DNA of 64,000 nucleotides from the NCBI RefSeq assembly GCF_009193215.1, contig NZ_VYVA01000004.1:248001-312000 (forward strand), given 5' to 3'. The DNA is from Flavicella marina. Its GTDB lineage: Bacteria; Bacteroidota; Bacteroidia; Flavobacteriales; Flavobacteriaceae. Position numbers and translations under genes: made by a program. Numbering within the stretch: the stretch's first letter is position 1; each line of letters opens with the position of its first letter. Positions 15,260 to 25,073 of this stretch are shown in pieces. A model generated the notes under the pieces. That model was not told the DNA's origin and did not search any database. It saw nothing but the letters and a program-made list of their open reading frames with translations.

Positions 15260-17710
15260 ATGAAAGTTTTAAAATTCGGAGGAACTTCGGTAGCAAATGC
15301 AGAAAACATATCAAAAGTAATCAACATCCTTAAAGATAGTGCTCAAAAAGATAAACTAGTTGTAGTTGTTTCAGCACTAGGAGGAACTACAGATACTTTG
15401 TTAGAAGCAGGAGATTTTGCTCAGAACGGAAACAACGCTTACAAAGTTAGTTTCGAAACGATCGAAAAAAGACATATTGAGGCAGTTCGTGAATTGATTC
15501 CTATTGACAAACAATCTGGTGTCTTAGGAGGATTGAAAAAAATCTTAAACGAATTAGAAAGTACCTTAGAAGGCGTTTCATTATTAAAAGAGCTATCAAA
15601 TAGAACACACGACAAGTTGGTTAGCTTCGGAGAACGTTTATCTTCTTATATAGTTATAAATGCACTTCAAGTAGAGGTTGAAAATGCCGAACTAAAAGAC
15701 AGTAGAGAGTTAATCATTACAAACGACGATTTTACTCAAGCTATCGTAGACATTGATACAACAAATAAAAACATAGAAGTTTTCTTTAACAAAAACAATG
15801 CTCAAATTGTTGTTATGCCAGGTTTTGTTGCTGCAAATAAAGCAGGAGACACAACTACGCTAGGTCGTGGAGGATCAGATTACACTGCTGCCATTGTTGC
15901 ATCTGCTTTGAATGCATCTATTTTAGAAATTTGGACGGACGTGAGCGGAATGTTCACTGCGAATCCTAAAATTGTAAAAGGAGCTTTCCCCATAGAAAAT
16001 ATTTCATACCAAGAAGCAATGGAATTGTCTCATTTCGGAGCCAAGGTTTTGTACCCACCAACAGTACAACCAGTTTTAAAGAAAGAAATTCCTATGGTAA
16101 TCAAAAATACTTTTGATGCGACAGCTCCTGGAACTTATATCTCTAAAAACAACAATGTTAGTAAAACTTTGATCAAAGGAATCAGCCATATCAATGAAGT
16201 AAGTTTGATTACTCTTGAAGGAAATGGAATGATTGGTATTCCTGGTTTTTCAAAACGTTTATTTGAAACACTATCTCAAGAAAAAATTAATGTTACGTTA
16301 ATTACGCAAGCTTCATCTGAACATTCGATTTGTATCGGAATCAATGATGCAGATGCTGAAAAAGCGAAATTAGTGATTGACGAAGCTTTTGCATACGAAA
16401 TCGCGTTGGGTAAAGTAGAGCCTTTATTGGTTGAAAGCGGATTGGCAATTATTGCTTTGGTTGGTGACAATATGAAAAACCATCAAGGTATTAGTGGACG
16501 TATGTTTAGCACACTAGGAAAAAACAATGTAAACATCAGAGCAATTGCTCAAGGTGCGTCTGAAAAAAATATTTCAACGGTAATTTCAAGTAAAAACATC
16601 CAAAAAGCATTGAATTCTTTACACAATGAATTTTTTGAAAACCAAATAAAACATTTAAACTTATATGTTGTAGGTGTAGGTAATGTTGGTGGTAAGTTAA
16701 TTGAACAAATTGCTGCTCAAGAATCATACTTGTTAGAGAAATTACAATTAAAAATAAATGTAATTGCCCTTTCTAACTCAAAGAAAATGTTATTCAAGCA
16801 AGAAGGTATTGATCTTTCTGATTGGAAAAACGATTTGTTAGAAAATGGAGTTTCGTTAGACATGGAGCAATTCAAAGCGAACGTGGTAGAATTCAACTTA
16901 GCCAATAGTATTTTTGTTGACAACACAGCAAACTACGACATTGCTCAATTATATGCAGGGTACCTAAAAGAAAGTATCGCAATTGTTACTTGTAATAAAA
17001 TTGCTGCTTCTTCTGATTACGAAATTTACTCAGAATTAAAATCTTTATCTCGCGAATACAACGCTCCTTACCTATTCGAAACAAATGTAGGTGCTGGATT
17101 ACCGATCATTAACACATTGAACAACTTGGTTCAATCAGGTGATGTCATTAAAAAAATCCAAGCGGTAGCCTCTGGTTCCCTTAATTTTATTTTCAACTCT
17201 TTTGTGGGTGATGCTGACTTTGCAAAAATTGTTGATGAAGCTGGAGAACTTGGATTTACCGAACCAGATCCAAGAATTGATTTAAGTGGTGTTGATGTAG
17301 CTCGTAAGATTTTAATTTTAGCTCGTGAGAGTGGTACGAAAATGAATCTAGAAGATATCGAAAACATATCTTTCTTGCCTAAATCTAGTCTTGAAGCAGA
17401 TTCTATTGCCGACTTTAAAAAGACATTGATTGCAGAAAAAGCGCACTTCGAAGCAATCAAAGAAAAGGCTGCAGCAAATAATGCAGAATTAAAATATGTA
17501 GCTGAATTTGTAGATGGAAAAGCAAATGTTTCTTTACAAGAAGTAGACAACAAACATCCTTTCTCTAACTTACAAGGTAGCGACAATATCGTGTTGTTCT
17601 TTACTGAAAGATACCCAGAATTCCCTCTTATAGTAAAAGGTGCTGGTGCAGGAGCCGACGTTACTGCATCGGGAATATTTGCAGATATCATTAGAATTGG
17701 AAGAGGATAA
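15260..17710 (+). CDS. thrA: Bifunctional aspartate kinase / homoserine dehydrogenase
   Basis: Carries out the first and third steps from aspartate to threonine and methionine. Residues 1-290 are aspartate kinase (KFGGTSVANA; GRGGSDYTAAI). Two ACT-type regulatory segments follow (about 300-460; LEGNGMIGIPG and LVGDNMKNHQGI), where threonine probably inhibits. The C-terminal half is homoserine dehydrogenase: Rossmann motif VVGVGNVGGK (about 472-481), VTCNKIAASSD, FETNVGAGLPI and ASGSLNFIFN. Length 816 aa compares with 820 in E. coli. First gene of thrA-thrB-thrC; expression is likely set by the leader peptide upstream. Confidence 0.97.
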   Translation: MKVLKFGGTSVANAENISKVINILKDSAQKDKLVVVVSALGGTTDTLLEAGDFAQNGNNAYKVSFETIEKRHIEAVRELIPIDKQSGVLGGLKKILNELESTLEGVSLLKELSNRTHDKLVSFGERLSSYIVINALQVEVENAELKDSRELIITNDDFTQAIVDIDTTNKNIEVFFNKNNAQIVVMPGFVAANKAGDTTTLGRGGSDYTAAIVASALNASILEIWTDVSGMFTANPKIVKGAFPIENISYQEAMELSHFGAKVLYPPTVQPVLKKEIPMVIKNTFDATAPGTYISKNNNVSKTLIKGISHINEVSLITLEGNGMIGIPGFSKRLFETLSQEKINVTLITQASSEHSICIGINDADAEKAKLVIDEAFAYEIALGKVEPLLVESGLAIIALVGDNMKNHQGISGRMFSTLGKNNVNIRAIAQGASEKNISTVISSKNIQKALNSLHNEFFENQIKHLNLYVVGVGNVGGKLIEQIAAQESYLLEKLQLKINVIALSNSKKMLFKQEGIDLSDWKNDLLENGVSLDMEQFKANVVEFNLANSIFVDNTANYDIAQLYAGYLKESIAIVTCNKIAASSDYEIYSELKSLSREYNAPYLFETNVGAGLPIINTLNNLVQSGDVIKKIQAVASGSLNFIFNSFVGDADFAKIVDEAGELGFTEPDPRIDLSGVDVARKILILARESGTKMNLEDIENISFLPKSSLEADSIADFKKTLIAEKAHFEAIKEKAAANNAELKYVAEFVDGKANVSLQEVDNKHPFSNLQGSDNIVLFFTERYPEFPLIVKGAGAGADVTASGIFADIIRIGRG

Positions 17711-17727
17711 AAAAGAAATTCTTTTGA

Positions 17728-17748
17728 ACCCTGAGCATGTCGAAGGGT
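17728..17748. repeat. Short palindromic repeat between thrA and thrB
   Basis: ACCCTGAGCATGTCGAAGGG plus T has ACCCT/AGGGT ends and shares the CTGAGC-nn-GnCGAAG core with the inverted repeat at 12040-12172. It lies in the 65-nt thrA-thrB gap and would be transcribed as a small hairpin. Confidence 0.6.
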
Positions 17749-17775
17749 ACAACAAGAATATAAAGTTGATTAATT

Positions 17776-18699
17776 ATGGAAGAAATTAAATTATTCTGTA
17801 CAGCAACGATTGCAAACGTTTCTTGTGGTTTTGATGTATTAGGACTTGCATTAGACAATGTTGGTGATGAAATGATCATCAGAAAAGTAGCAAAAAAAGG
17901 AGTTACGATTACAAAAATTGTCGGTCAAGACTTGCCGCTTGAAACACATAAAAATGTTGCTGGAGTAGCCGCCTTATCGATGCTTTCTAAAGTAGATACA
18001 GAATTTGGTTTTGAAATTGAAATCTATAAAAACATCAAACCAGGAAGTGGTATCGGATCAAGTGCTGCAAGTAGTTCTGGAGCTGTATTTGGTATCAACG
18101 AACTATTAGGTCGTCCTTTTTCAAATCACGATTTAATAGAGTTCGCCATGCAAGGTGAGCGCCTAGCGAGTGGTGTTGCGCATGCCGACAATGTTGCCCC
18201 TGCCCTTTTAGGTGGCTTTACTTTGGTTAAAACTACTGAACCCTTAGAAGTTTTAAAAATTCATACTCCTAGCGAATTGTATGCAACGGTAATTCATCCT
18301 CAAATAGAAGTGAAAACATCTGACGCAAGAGAAATATTAAGAGGATCTGTTCCTTTAAAAACTGCCATCAAACAATGGGGTAATGTAGGTGCTTTAATTA
18401 GCGGCTTATATACAGAAGACTACGAATTAATCGGTAGATCTTTGGAAGACCACATCGTAGAACCGATTCGCTCTATTTTGATTCCGGCTTTCGATGCTGT
18501 AAAACAAGATAGCATCAAAGCAGGTGCTTTAGGTGCAGGTATTTCTGGTTCAGGACCTTCTATTTACGCACTTAGCAAAGGAGAAGAAACAGCCAAAAAA
18601 GTAGCTGATGCAATGAAAAAAGTGTACGAAAATGTGGGTATCGATTATGATGTACATATTTCAAAAATCAACACAGAAGGAATAAAAGTTATTCAATAG
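17776..18699 (+). CDS. thrB: Homoserine kinase
   Basis: GHMP-family kinase making O-phosphohomoserine from homoserine and ATP. The ATP-binding motif KPGSGIGSSAASSSGAVFG is at about residues 90-108, and the C-terminal GHMP motif GAGISGSGPSIYAL at about 255-268. Length 307 aa is usual. Second gene of the operon; thrC follows 76 nt later. Confidence 0.97.
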   Translation: MEEIKLFCTATIANVSCGFDVLGLALDNVGDEMIIRKVAKKGVTITKIVGQDLPLETHKNVAGVAALSMLSKVDTEFGFEIEIYKNIKPGSGIGSSAASSSGAVFGINELLGRPFSNHDLIEFAMQGERLASGVAHADNVAPALLGGFTLVKTTEPLEVLKIHTPSELYATVIHPQIEVKTSDAREILRGSVPLKTAIKQWGNVGALISGLYTEDYELIGRSLEDHIVEPIRSILIPAFDAVKQDSIKAGALGAGISGSGPSIYALSKGEETAKKVADAMKKVYENVGIDYDVHISKINTEGIKVIQ

Positions 18700-18775
18700 A
18701 ATTCGAAAAACTAAGCATCCAAATAATTACAAACAATCGCTCCTAATAAATTGAGGAGAAAGAAATATACATACT

Positions 18776-20074
18776 ATGAACTATTTTAGTTTGAACAAAA
18801 AAGCCGCTAATACAACATTTGAAAACGCTGTCGTTAAAGGACTCGCTCCTGACAAAGGGCTTTATTTTCCAGAAAGCATCACTCCGCTATCAAAAGAGTT
18901 TATTGATAATATTGAAAACTACAGCAACAACGAAATTGCCTTCGAAGCAATCAAACAATTCGTTGGTGATGAAATTCCTGAAAAAGAATTAAAAAGAATT
19001 ATTGAAGAAACATTATGTTTCGACTTTCCAGTAGTTCCTGTTGATGAAAACATCTCTTCTTTAGAGCTATATCATGGCCCTACAATGGCATTTAAAGATG
19101 TTGGTGCACGTTTTATGGCTCGTTGTTTAGGCTATTTCAATAGTCAATCTAAAACGCCTGAAGATGTAACCGTTTTGGTAGCTACTTCTGGTGACACAGG
19201 TGGTGCCGTTGCAAGCGGATTTTTAGGTGTTGATGGAGTTGATGTTGTTATTTTATATCCAAGTGGAAAAGTCTCTGATATTCAAGAAAAACAACTGACT
19301 ACGCTCGGACAAAACATCAAAGCTTTAGAAGTAAACGGAACTTTTGACGATTGTCAAGCAATGGTTAAAAAAGCATTTTTAGATAGTGATCTTACGGATT
19401 ACATGAAACTTACCTCTGCAAATTCAATAAACATTGCACGTTGGTTACCGCAAATGTTTTACTTTTTCTTCGCTTACAAGCAATTAAAAGACAAATCGAA
19501 AAAATTAGTATTCTCTGTACCTAGTGGAAATTTTGGTAACATTTGTGCAGGAATGATGGCTCAAAAATTAGGATTACCGATAGAACATTTCATCACCGGA
19601 ACGAATGTAAACAAAGTTGTACCTGATTATTTGGCAACTGGTACATACGAACCAAAACCATCTATTCAAACAATTTCTAATGCCATGGATGTCGGGGCAC
19701 CGAGTAACTTTATCAGAATAGAAGAAATTCATAACAATAATCTTGAAGCATTAAGAGCAAATCTATCGGGTTATAGTTATACAGACGAAGAAACAACTGC
19801 TGCAATGGGTCATTTATTGAAAAGTTGTAATTATGTAGCTGAGCCTCATGGTGCTATTGGATATTTAGCTTTAAAAAATTATTTAAAAACGAATACCGAT
19901 ACCCAAGGGATTTTCTTAGAAACTGCACATCCTGTAAAATTCTTAGATGTCTTATATCCGGGTGTTGCTGAAAATATAGAAATTCCTACTCAAATTCAAG
20001 CTGTGATAAATCTTGAAAAAGAGGCTACTGAAATTTCTGAATACGAAGAACTAAAATCTTTCTTAAAAGCCTAG
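18776..20074 (+). CDS. thrC: Threonine synthase
   Basis: PLP enzyme turning O-phosphohomoserine into threonine. The PLP lysine lies in GPTMAFKDVGARF (about Lys107), with ATSGDTGGAVASGF as phosphate cup and VPSGNFGNICAGMMA as a conserved block. Length 432 aa and the N-terminus FENAVVKGLAPDKGLYFPE match the fungal/E. coli-like class. One of the few genes here with a purine-rich stretch before the start (TTGAGGAGAAAG, 23-34 nt upstream), probably too far to be a true Shine-Dalgarno site. Confidence 0.97.
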   Translation: MNYFSLNKKAANTTFENAVVKGLAPDKGLYFPESITPLSKEFIDNIENYSNNEIAFEAIKQFVGDEIPEKELKRIIEETLCFDFPVVPVDENISSLELYHGPTMAFKDVGARFMARCLGYFNSQSKTPEDVTVLVATSGDTGGAVASGFLGVDGVDVVILYPSGKVSDIQEKQLTTLGQNIKALEVNGTFDDCQAMVKKAFLDSDLTDYMKLTSANSINIARWLPQMFYFFFAYKQLKDKSKKLVFSVPSGNFGNICAGMMAQKLGLPIEHFITGTNVNKVVPDYLATGTYEPKPSIQTISNAMDVGAPSNFIRIEEIHNNNLEALRANLSGYSYTDEETTAAMGHLLKSCNYVAEPHGAIGYLALKNYLKTNTDTQGIFLETAHPVKFLDVLYPGVAENIEIPTQIQAVINLEKEATEISEYEELKSFLKA

Positions 20075-20158
20075 TTTACAAATCAAACATTAAGTCAAAT
20101 AATATTTCATACGAATTTTTGTTTGGCTATTTTGTAATTTACTTTGATATTAAAAAAC

Positions 20159-21241
20159 ATGAAAAACATTCAACTACACAATGTTCACGAAGCTCTAGGA
20201 GCAAAAATACTTCCTTTTGCTGGGTACAACATGCCTATTCAATATGAAGGTGTAACTATTGAACACGCAACTGTAAGAAACGGTGTGGGTGTATTTGACG
20301 TTTCTCATATGGGAGAATTTTTGGTAGACGGACCTGCTGCTCTCAGTTTGATTCAGAAAATAACATCAAACGATGCTTCAAAATTACAAATTGGCGATGC
20401 ACAATACAGCTGTCTACCAAATGATATTGGTGGGATTGTAGATGATTTATTGGTTTACAAGATAAAAGAAGAAACCTACTTATTGGTTGTCAATGCCTCA
20501 AACATTGACAAAGACTGGGATTGGATCAACAAACACAATACAGAAGGAGCTACATTAAGAAATCTTTCTGACGATTATTCTTTACTCGCCATCCAAGGTC
20601 CTAAATCTGTAGAAGCAATGCAAAGTTTGACTTCAGTAGATTTGAAGAGTATTCCTTTTTATAAATTTAAAGTCGGTGACTTTGCAGGAATCGAGCATGT
20701 GATTATTTCAGCTACCGGATATACAGGTTCTGGTGGATTTGAAATTTATTGTAAAAATTCAGAGGTTGAACAGATTTGGAACAAAGTTTTTGAAGCTGGA
20801 GCCGAGTTCAACATCAAACCTATTGGTTTAGCCGCAAGAGATACATTGCGTCTAGAAATGGGCTATTGTTTGTATGGTAACGATATCAACGATAACACAT
20901 CTCCTATTGAAGCAGGATTAGGATGGATTACTAAGTTTAACAACTCATTCATTAATTCAGAGAATTTAAAAATTCAAAAAGCAAATGGTGTTTCTAAAAA
21001 ACTAGTTGGTTTTGAATTAGTAGACAAAGGAGTTCCTAGAAAAGATTATGAAATCGTTGATCAAGAAGGAAACCCAATCGGAATTGTGACTTCTGGAACC
21101 ATGGGGCCATCCGTAAAAAAAGGTATTGGTATGGGTTATGTTTCGACTGAATTTTCTACCGTGGATAGTGAAATTTATATTCAAGTACGTAAAAAACAAC
21201 TGAAAGCTACGATTGTTAAATTGCCTTTCTACAAAGGATAA
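20159..21241 (+). CDS. gcvT: Glycine cleavage system T protein (aminomethyltransferase)
   Basis: Transfers the aminomethyl carbon from lipoyl-H protein to tetrahydrofolate, releasing ammonia. The 360-aa protein starts [20 protein letters not shown], and has [28 protein letters not shown] and [20 protein letters not shown], all GcvT signatures. The ATG at 20159 is preferred over an in-frame TTG 15 nt upstream. The other glycine-cleavage genes are not in this window. A WYL regulator starts 10 nt downstream. Confidence 0.96.
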   Translation: MKNIQLHNVHEALGAKILPFAGYNMPIQYEGVTIEHATVRNGVGVFDVSHMGEFLVDGPAALSLIQKITSNDASKLQIGDAQYSCLPNDIGGIVDDLLVYKIKEETYLLVVNASNIDKDWDWINKHNTEGATLRNLSDDYSLLAIQGPKSVEAMQSLTSVDLKSIPFYKFKVGDFAGIEHVIISATGYTGSGGFEIYCKNSEVEQIWNKVFEAGAEFNIKPIGLAARDTLRLEMGYCLYGNDINDNTSPIEAGLGWITKFNNSFINSENLKIQKANGVSKKLVGFELVDKGVPRKDYEIVDQEGNPIGIVTSGTMGPSVKKGIGMGYVSTEFSTVDSEIYIQVRKKQLKATIVKLPFYKG

Positions 21242-21251
21242 AACTTTTTTT

Positions 21252-21941
21252 ATGGAAGAAAAACCAAGATTAGCGCGTCTGACTTCCATAATTACGCAAT
21301 TACAATCTCGTAAAATTACTACTGCCACAAGTTTGGCTCAAAAGTACCAGGTAAGTGTTCGAACCATTTATAGAGATATTAGAACACTTGAAAAATCTGG
21401 GATTCCTATTTTCACAGAAGAAGGTAAAGGATACGCTTTGATGGAAGGTTACAAACTTCCTCCAGTCATGTTTTCTGAAGAAGAAGCCAATGCACTAATT
21501 ACTGCAGAACAACTGATTCTAAAAAACAAAGATGCCTCCTTATCGAAGCATTACAGTGAAGCCATTTTAAAAATAAAATCCACACTTAGAACTAGCCAAA
21601 AAGAGAAGTCAGAATTACTTTCAAATAGAGTGTATTTTAATGCCAACGAGCAACACAGAAAAACGAGTAACTATCTTATGTTACTTCAAACTGCAATCAC
21701 AAATTTTGAACTTCTTGATATTGCCTACACTTCTCTAAAAGGAATTTCTTCTAACAGAAAAATAGAACCTTTTGCCTTATATAGCACTCAAGAAAACTGG
21801 CTCCTTATTGCTTTTTGCAGATTGCGGAATGAATTTAGAATGTTTCGTATCGACTGTATTCAAAAAATTTCACAGACTCAGGAATATTTTGAATCACACA
21901 ACATGACTTTAGAAGAATTCTATAAAAATCATTATTCATAA
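21252..21941 (+). CDS. YafY/WYL-domain transcriptional regulator
   Basis: 229-aa regulator. Residues 1-65 are a DeoR-like winged HTH (TTATSLAQKYQVSVRTIYRD), and about 130-215 a WYL-type ligand-binding domain (FALYSTQENWLLIAFCRLRNEFRMFRI pattern). The start is the ATG at 21252; the frame is open upstream into gcvT but has no better start. The next gene is a GyrI-like effector-binding protein, a frequent partner of this regulator type in flavobacteria (from memory). Ligand unknown. Confidence 0.88.
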   Translation: MEEKPRLARLTSIITQLQSRKITTATSLAQKYQVSVRTIYRDIRTLEKSGIPIFTEEGKGYALMEGYKLPPVMFSEEEANALITAEQLILKNKDASLSKHYSEAILKIKSTLRTSQKEKSELLSNRVYFNANEQHRKTSNYLMLLQTAITNFELLDIAYTSLKGISSNRKIEPFALYSTQENWLLIAFCRLRNEFRMFRIDCIQKISQTQEYFESHNMTLEEFYKNHYS

Positions 21942-22008
21942 ACTACCCCTGACACACCTCTGTCATTACACTCCTTTATTTTTGAATTCAAATATAAAAA
22001 TCTAACAA

Positions 22009-22467
22009 ATGAATTCACTCACGAAAGAAACACTTACGATTGTAGGTATCAGCACAAGAACATCTAACGCCCCAGGAAATGCAGAAAATGACATACCAAA
22101 GTTATGGCATGAGTTTATGGAAAATCAATCTATTAAATCGATTCCAAACAAAACAAACGATACGATGTATGCTTTGTATACAGATTATGAATCTGATCAC
22201 ACAGGTGCATACACCGTTTTGTTGGGTTATGAAGTAGATAGCTTAGATCAAATACCTGAAGCCTATACAGTCAAGATTGTTCCTAAAACAAAGTATCAAA
22301 AATTCACGGCGAAAGGTGATCTAACCAAAGACGCGGTAATCAATGCCTGGAAAGAGATTTGGAGTAAGGACTTGAAAAGAACTTATACCACAGATATTGA
22401 AGTATACGGTGAAAAGGCGATGAACCCAAAAAATGGAGAAGCCGACATTTATATTGCAGTCGAATAA
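22009..22467 (+). CDS. GyrI-like / AraC effector-binding domain protein
   Basis: 152-aa stand-alone small-molecule-binding domain of the GyrI/Cass2 superfamily. IVGISTRTSN at the N-terminus, IPKLWHEFM, YALYTDYESDHTGAYTVLLG and the C-terminal DIEVYGE and ADIYIAVE are the usual conserved blocks. There is no DNA-binding domain. It follows the WYL regulator gene by 67 nt. CTAACAA stands right before the ATG, matching seven bases of the small RNA loop described at 7744-8497 (possible coincidence). Confidence 0.82.
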   Translation: MNSLTKETLTIVGISTRTSNAPGNAENDIPKLWHEFMENQSIKSIPNKTNDTMYALYTDYESDHTGAYTVLLGYEVDSLDQIPEAYTVKIVPKTKYQKFTAKGDLTKDAVINAWKEIWSKDLKRTYTTDIEVYGEKAMNPKNGEADIYIAVE

Positions 22468-22472
22468 TATTT

Positions 22473-22508
22473 AAATCTGCGTAGTCTCGAAACTACGCAG
22501 ATTTTTTT
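22473..22508. terminator. Bidirectional terminator
   Basis: Stem AATCTGCGTAGT/ACTACGCAGATT, loop CTCGAA, with T7 on the plus side. It serves the GyrI-like gene and overlaps the end of the convergent membrane-protein gene. Confidence 0.85.
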
Positions 22509-22759
22509 ATTTTATATGTATATAGCCACATCAAAGTAAAAGTTGGAACAAAATCTATTGGTAAAGCTTCTTCAATAAAAGAAATGACACCAGCCACTTT
22601 TCCATCTGTACCTTTGTACATTTTCACCATGATATACAATGATAATGGAGCCCAAACAACATCAAAAAACTCGCCCGCTCCAGGAATTAGATACGATCCC
22701 ATTCCGATTATATCACAAATAATTCCGATTATCAATTTATTCGTTTTATGAAATTTCAT
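22493..22759 (-). CDS. Small membrane protein of unknown function
   Basis: 88 aa from the ATG at 22759 (MKFHKTNKLIIGIICDIIG). Two or three hydrophobic segments (IIGIICDIIGMGSYLIPGAG, VVWAPLSLYIMVKMY and FVPTFTLMWLYTYKI) suggest an inner-membrane protein. The gene start overlaps the last codons of the amine oxidase gene by 14 nt, so the two are probably co-translated. I do not recognise a named family. Confidence 0.7.
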   Translation of the reverse strand: MKFHKTNKLIIGIICDIIGMGSYLIPGAGEFFDVVWAPLSLYIMVKMYKGTDGKVAGVISFIEEALPIDFVPTFTLMWLYTYKIKKSA

Positions 22760-23795
22760 TTGAAAGAATCTTAAATGCATTGATACCACTTCTTACTGCT
22801 CCCTCTAAATATCCTCCAAAAAAATCAGAGGTTTCAGTACCTGAAAACAATAGTTTTGATTCGAAAAATAATTTCTGAAAAATTGGATTGCCATATTGAG
22901 GACTTAAATAATAAGATTTCAATTGCGCTACAGAGGTAAACATATCTTGCGACCAATCTTTTTCTTGGTATCTAATATAATTACGAATCTCTTTCCCAAA
23001 ATATTTCTCTAAGAAATTAATTATTTTTATTTTCCTCAACTCTGGTGACAATTCTCTCAAACTTTCATTTACAAAGCCTTTTAGTACAAATATATCTGAT
23101 GCAAAGTTCGTATGATCATATAGTTCAACTAACGGACTTGCTTGCCCAATAATTGTACCTGACAAACCTTTTTCTCTCCAAAATGGAGTTTTGAATTGAA
23201 TCCCAACCTTTATCGCATTACTCATCCATGTGTGTGTACCTTTCATAACTTCAATCAAACGATCCGGAAGATTAGGTACATATGTAACCTCTGAAGCCAA
23301 CAATGGCGGAAGCGTACATACTACTTTTTCCCCCTTTAGTTTCAGGTTTTTGGTTTCCAAAAGAACGGAATCACCTTGATCATGCATAGCTACTACTTCT
23401 TCATTGAGCACTATTTTTTCCTTGACTTTGTTATACAAACCATCAAGCAACGCTTTCGTCCCTCCTACTATTCGTTTTGACGAAGGCTGAGAGGTATCCA
23501 TTTCAAAATAATGGGCAGGTGACATCGAACTGTACACCAAAACACTTTTCCCTTTAGAATACTGTTCAAACGTATGTACATTTAACTCTTGAAGTAACTG
23601 AAGCAATTCGGTGTGAGAGTTTTGTAACCATGTTGCTCCTAAATCGATATGATTGTTGGTGAAAATTCTTCCTCCAACCCTCGATCTTGACTCTAAAACA
23701 ATAAAATCTTCTTCACCGTTTTGAAGTAATTTATAAGCTGTTACCAATCCTGACAAACCAGCACCAACTATAATGTATTTGTATTTTTTCACCAT
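22746..23795 (-). CDS. FAD-dependent amine oxidase
   Basis: 349-aa flavoprotein of the monoamine-oxidase/phytoene-desaturase superfamily. The N-terminus carries the dinucleotide-binding motif VGAGLSGLVTAYKLL and VLESRSRVGGRIF; the C-terminus FSGTETSDFFGGYLEGAVRSG is the second FAD-binding block. Shorter than typical eukaryotic MAO, within the bacterial range. The substrate is not evident. Followed by the overlapping small membrane protein. Confidence 0.88.
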   Translation of the reverse strand: MVKKYKYIIVGAGLSGLVTAYKLLQNGEEDFIVLESRSRVGGRIFTNNHIDLGATWLQNSHTELLQLLQELNVHTFEQYSKGKSVLVYSSMSPAHYFEMDTSQPSSKRIVGGTKALLDGLYNKVKEKIVLNEEVVAMHDQGDSVLLETKNLKLKGEKVVCTLPPLLASEVTYVPNLPDRLIEVMKGTHTWMSNAIKVGIQFKTPFWREKGLSGTIIGQASPLVELYDHTNFASDIFVLKGFVNESLRELSPELRKIKIINFLEKYFGKEIRNYIRYQEKDWSQDMFTSVAQLKSYYLSPQYGNPIFQKLFFESKLLFSGTETSDFFGGYLEGAVRSGINAFKILSNEIS

Positions 23796-23809
23796 TTTAT
23801 CTAAGATAC

Positions 23810-23843
23810 AAAAAGCCCGTTTATTGGATAAACAGGCTTTTTT
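23810..23843. terminator. Terminator of the DEAD-box helicase gene
   Basis: Stem AAAAAGCC-GTTTA/TAAAC-GGCTTTTTT with one mismatch, loop TTGGA. Located between the helicase stop and the amine oxidase start on the minus strand. Confidence 0.8.
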
Positions 23844-23859
23844 ATAGTCGTATTTAAAC

Positions 23860-24978
23860 TTAGAAACTAACTTGTTGTGCTCTAATATCTAAATCTCTTT
23901 CAATTTCTCTTAATCTACCTAATTCCGTTGCTGTAACCAAAGCCAATGAAATTCCTTTTTTTCCCGCTCTAGCCGTTCTTCCACTTCTATGAGTATAATA
24001 CTCTAATTGTTCAGGTAGTTGGTAATGAATTACAAATGCCAAATCTTTTACATCTATTCCTCGAGCTGCAACATCTGTAGCAACCAAAATTTGTCGACTT
24101 TCATTTTTAAACGCTCTCATCACTTTATCACGATCACGCTGTCCCATATCACCTTCTAACCCACCTACAGAAAATTCATCCTCTTTTAAATATTCTGTCA
24201 GATTTTGTACTCCTGCTTTCGTCTTGCAAAAAATAATCCCTCTACCGTTTGGATTTTGCTCTAAAAACGATACAAGGTTGTCATATTTTTCTTTACCATT
24301 AACAACGGCATATTGGTGTGTAATATTCTTGTTAACTAAGGTATCTACATCTACACTCACTCTATGCGCATTCGGAGACATATAGGTGTTTATAATTCTC
24401 TGAATACCCTCTGGCATCGTTGCAGAAAACAACCATGTATTTCTAGTACCATTGGTATAGTTTAATATACGATTCAAATCTTGCTTGAATCCCATACTTA
24501 ACATTTCATCAGCTTCATCCAATACAATGGTGTTAATTTTTGTCAAATCTAAAGCTCCACGTTCTATCAAATCTACCAACCTACCTGGAGTAGCAACAAT
24601 GAAATGTGTTGGTCTTTTCAAACGTTCTATTTGAACATCTATTTTTACACCTCCATACAACTCTTCAGAAAATATCTTTGTAGTTGCATATTTCGTAAAT
24701 CGAAATAATTGCTTATTTATTTGTTGTACCAACTCTCTTGTAGGTGACAAAATCAATGCTTGAATTTCGTTTTTTGTTGGATCAATATTTTGCAAAATCG
24801 GCAAGCCAAATGCTGCTGTTTTTCCTGTACCTGTTTGTGCCAATCCGATAAAATCAGTTTTTTGTTTTAGCAGTAATGGTATCGCTTTTATTTGGATATC
24901 GGTAGGAGTAATAATAGTGTTCTCTTTTAATGCCTTCTGAAAATCTTTAGCAACTCCTAAACTTGAAAATGTAGTCAA
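23860..24978 (-). CDS. DEAD-box ATP-dependent RNA helicase
   Basis: Unwinds RNA duplexes, probably in ribosome assembly or RNA turnover. Motifs in order: Q motif ending ITPTDIQ, AQTGTGKTAAF, PTRELVQQ, TPGRL, DEADEM, SATMP, GIIFCKTK, ATDVAARGID and HRSGRTARAG. Length 372 aa with no long tail. No ATG is usable: the Phe of the Q motif is residue 4, and an in-frame TAA lies 12 nt upstream, so the start must be the TTG at 24978. A TATCTTTG -7 box lies about 20 nt upstream (24999-25006). Confidence 0.94.
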   Translation of the reverse strand: MTTFSSLGVAKDFQKALKENTIITPTDIQIKAIPLLLKQKTDFIGLAQTGTGKTAAFGLPILQNIDPTKNEIQALILSPTRELVQQINKQLFRFTKYATTKIFSEELYGGVKIDVQIERLKRPTHFIVATPGRLVDLIERGALDLTKINTIVLDEADEMLSMGFKQDLNRILNYTNGTRNTWLFSATMPEGIQRIINTYMSPNAHRVSVDVDTLVNKNITHQYAVVNGKEKYDNLVSFLEQNPNGRGIIFCKTKAGVQNLTEYLKEDEFSVGGLEGDMGQRDRDKVMRAFKNESRQILVATDVAARGIDVKDLAFVIHYQLPEQLEYYTHRSGRTARAGKKGISLALVTATELGRLREIERDLDIRAQQVSF

Positions 24979-25073
24979 AATAATATATTTTTAGACTGCA
25001 AAGATAGTTTTAATTAAAGGTTTATGATAGAATTCATAAAAAAATAATCTGAGGCTTGACTATATATACAGCT

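Noticed and set aside
15151-15333. 60-codon frame overlapping the thrA start
   Set aside because: It overlaps thrA out of frame, lacks a promoter, and its first half covers the attenuator hairpins.
18752-18763. TTGAGGAGAAAG upstream of thrC as a Shine-Dalgarno site
   Set aside because: It lies more than 12 nt from the ATG, too far for normal pairing, and such sites are otherwise not used in this window.
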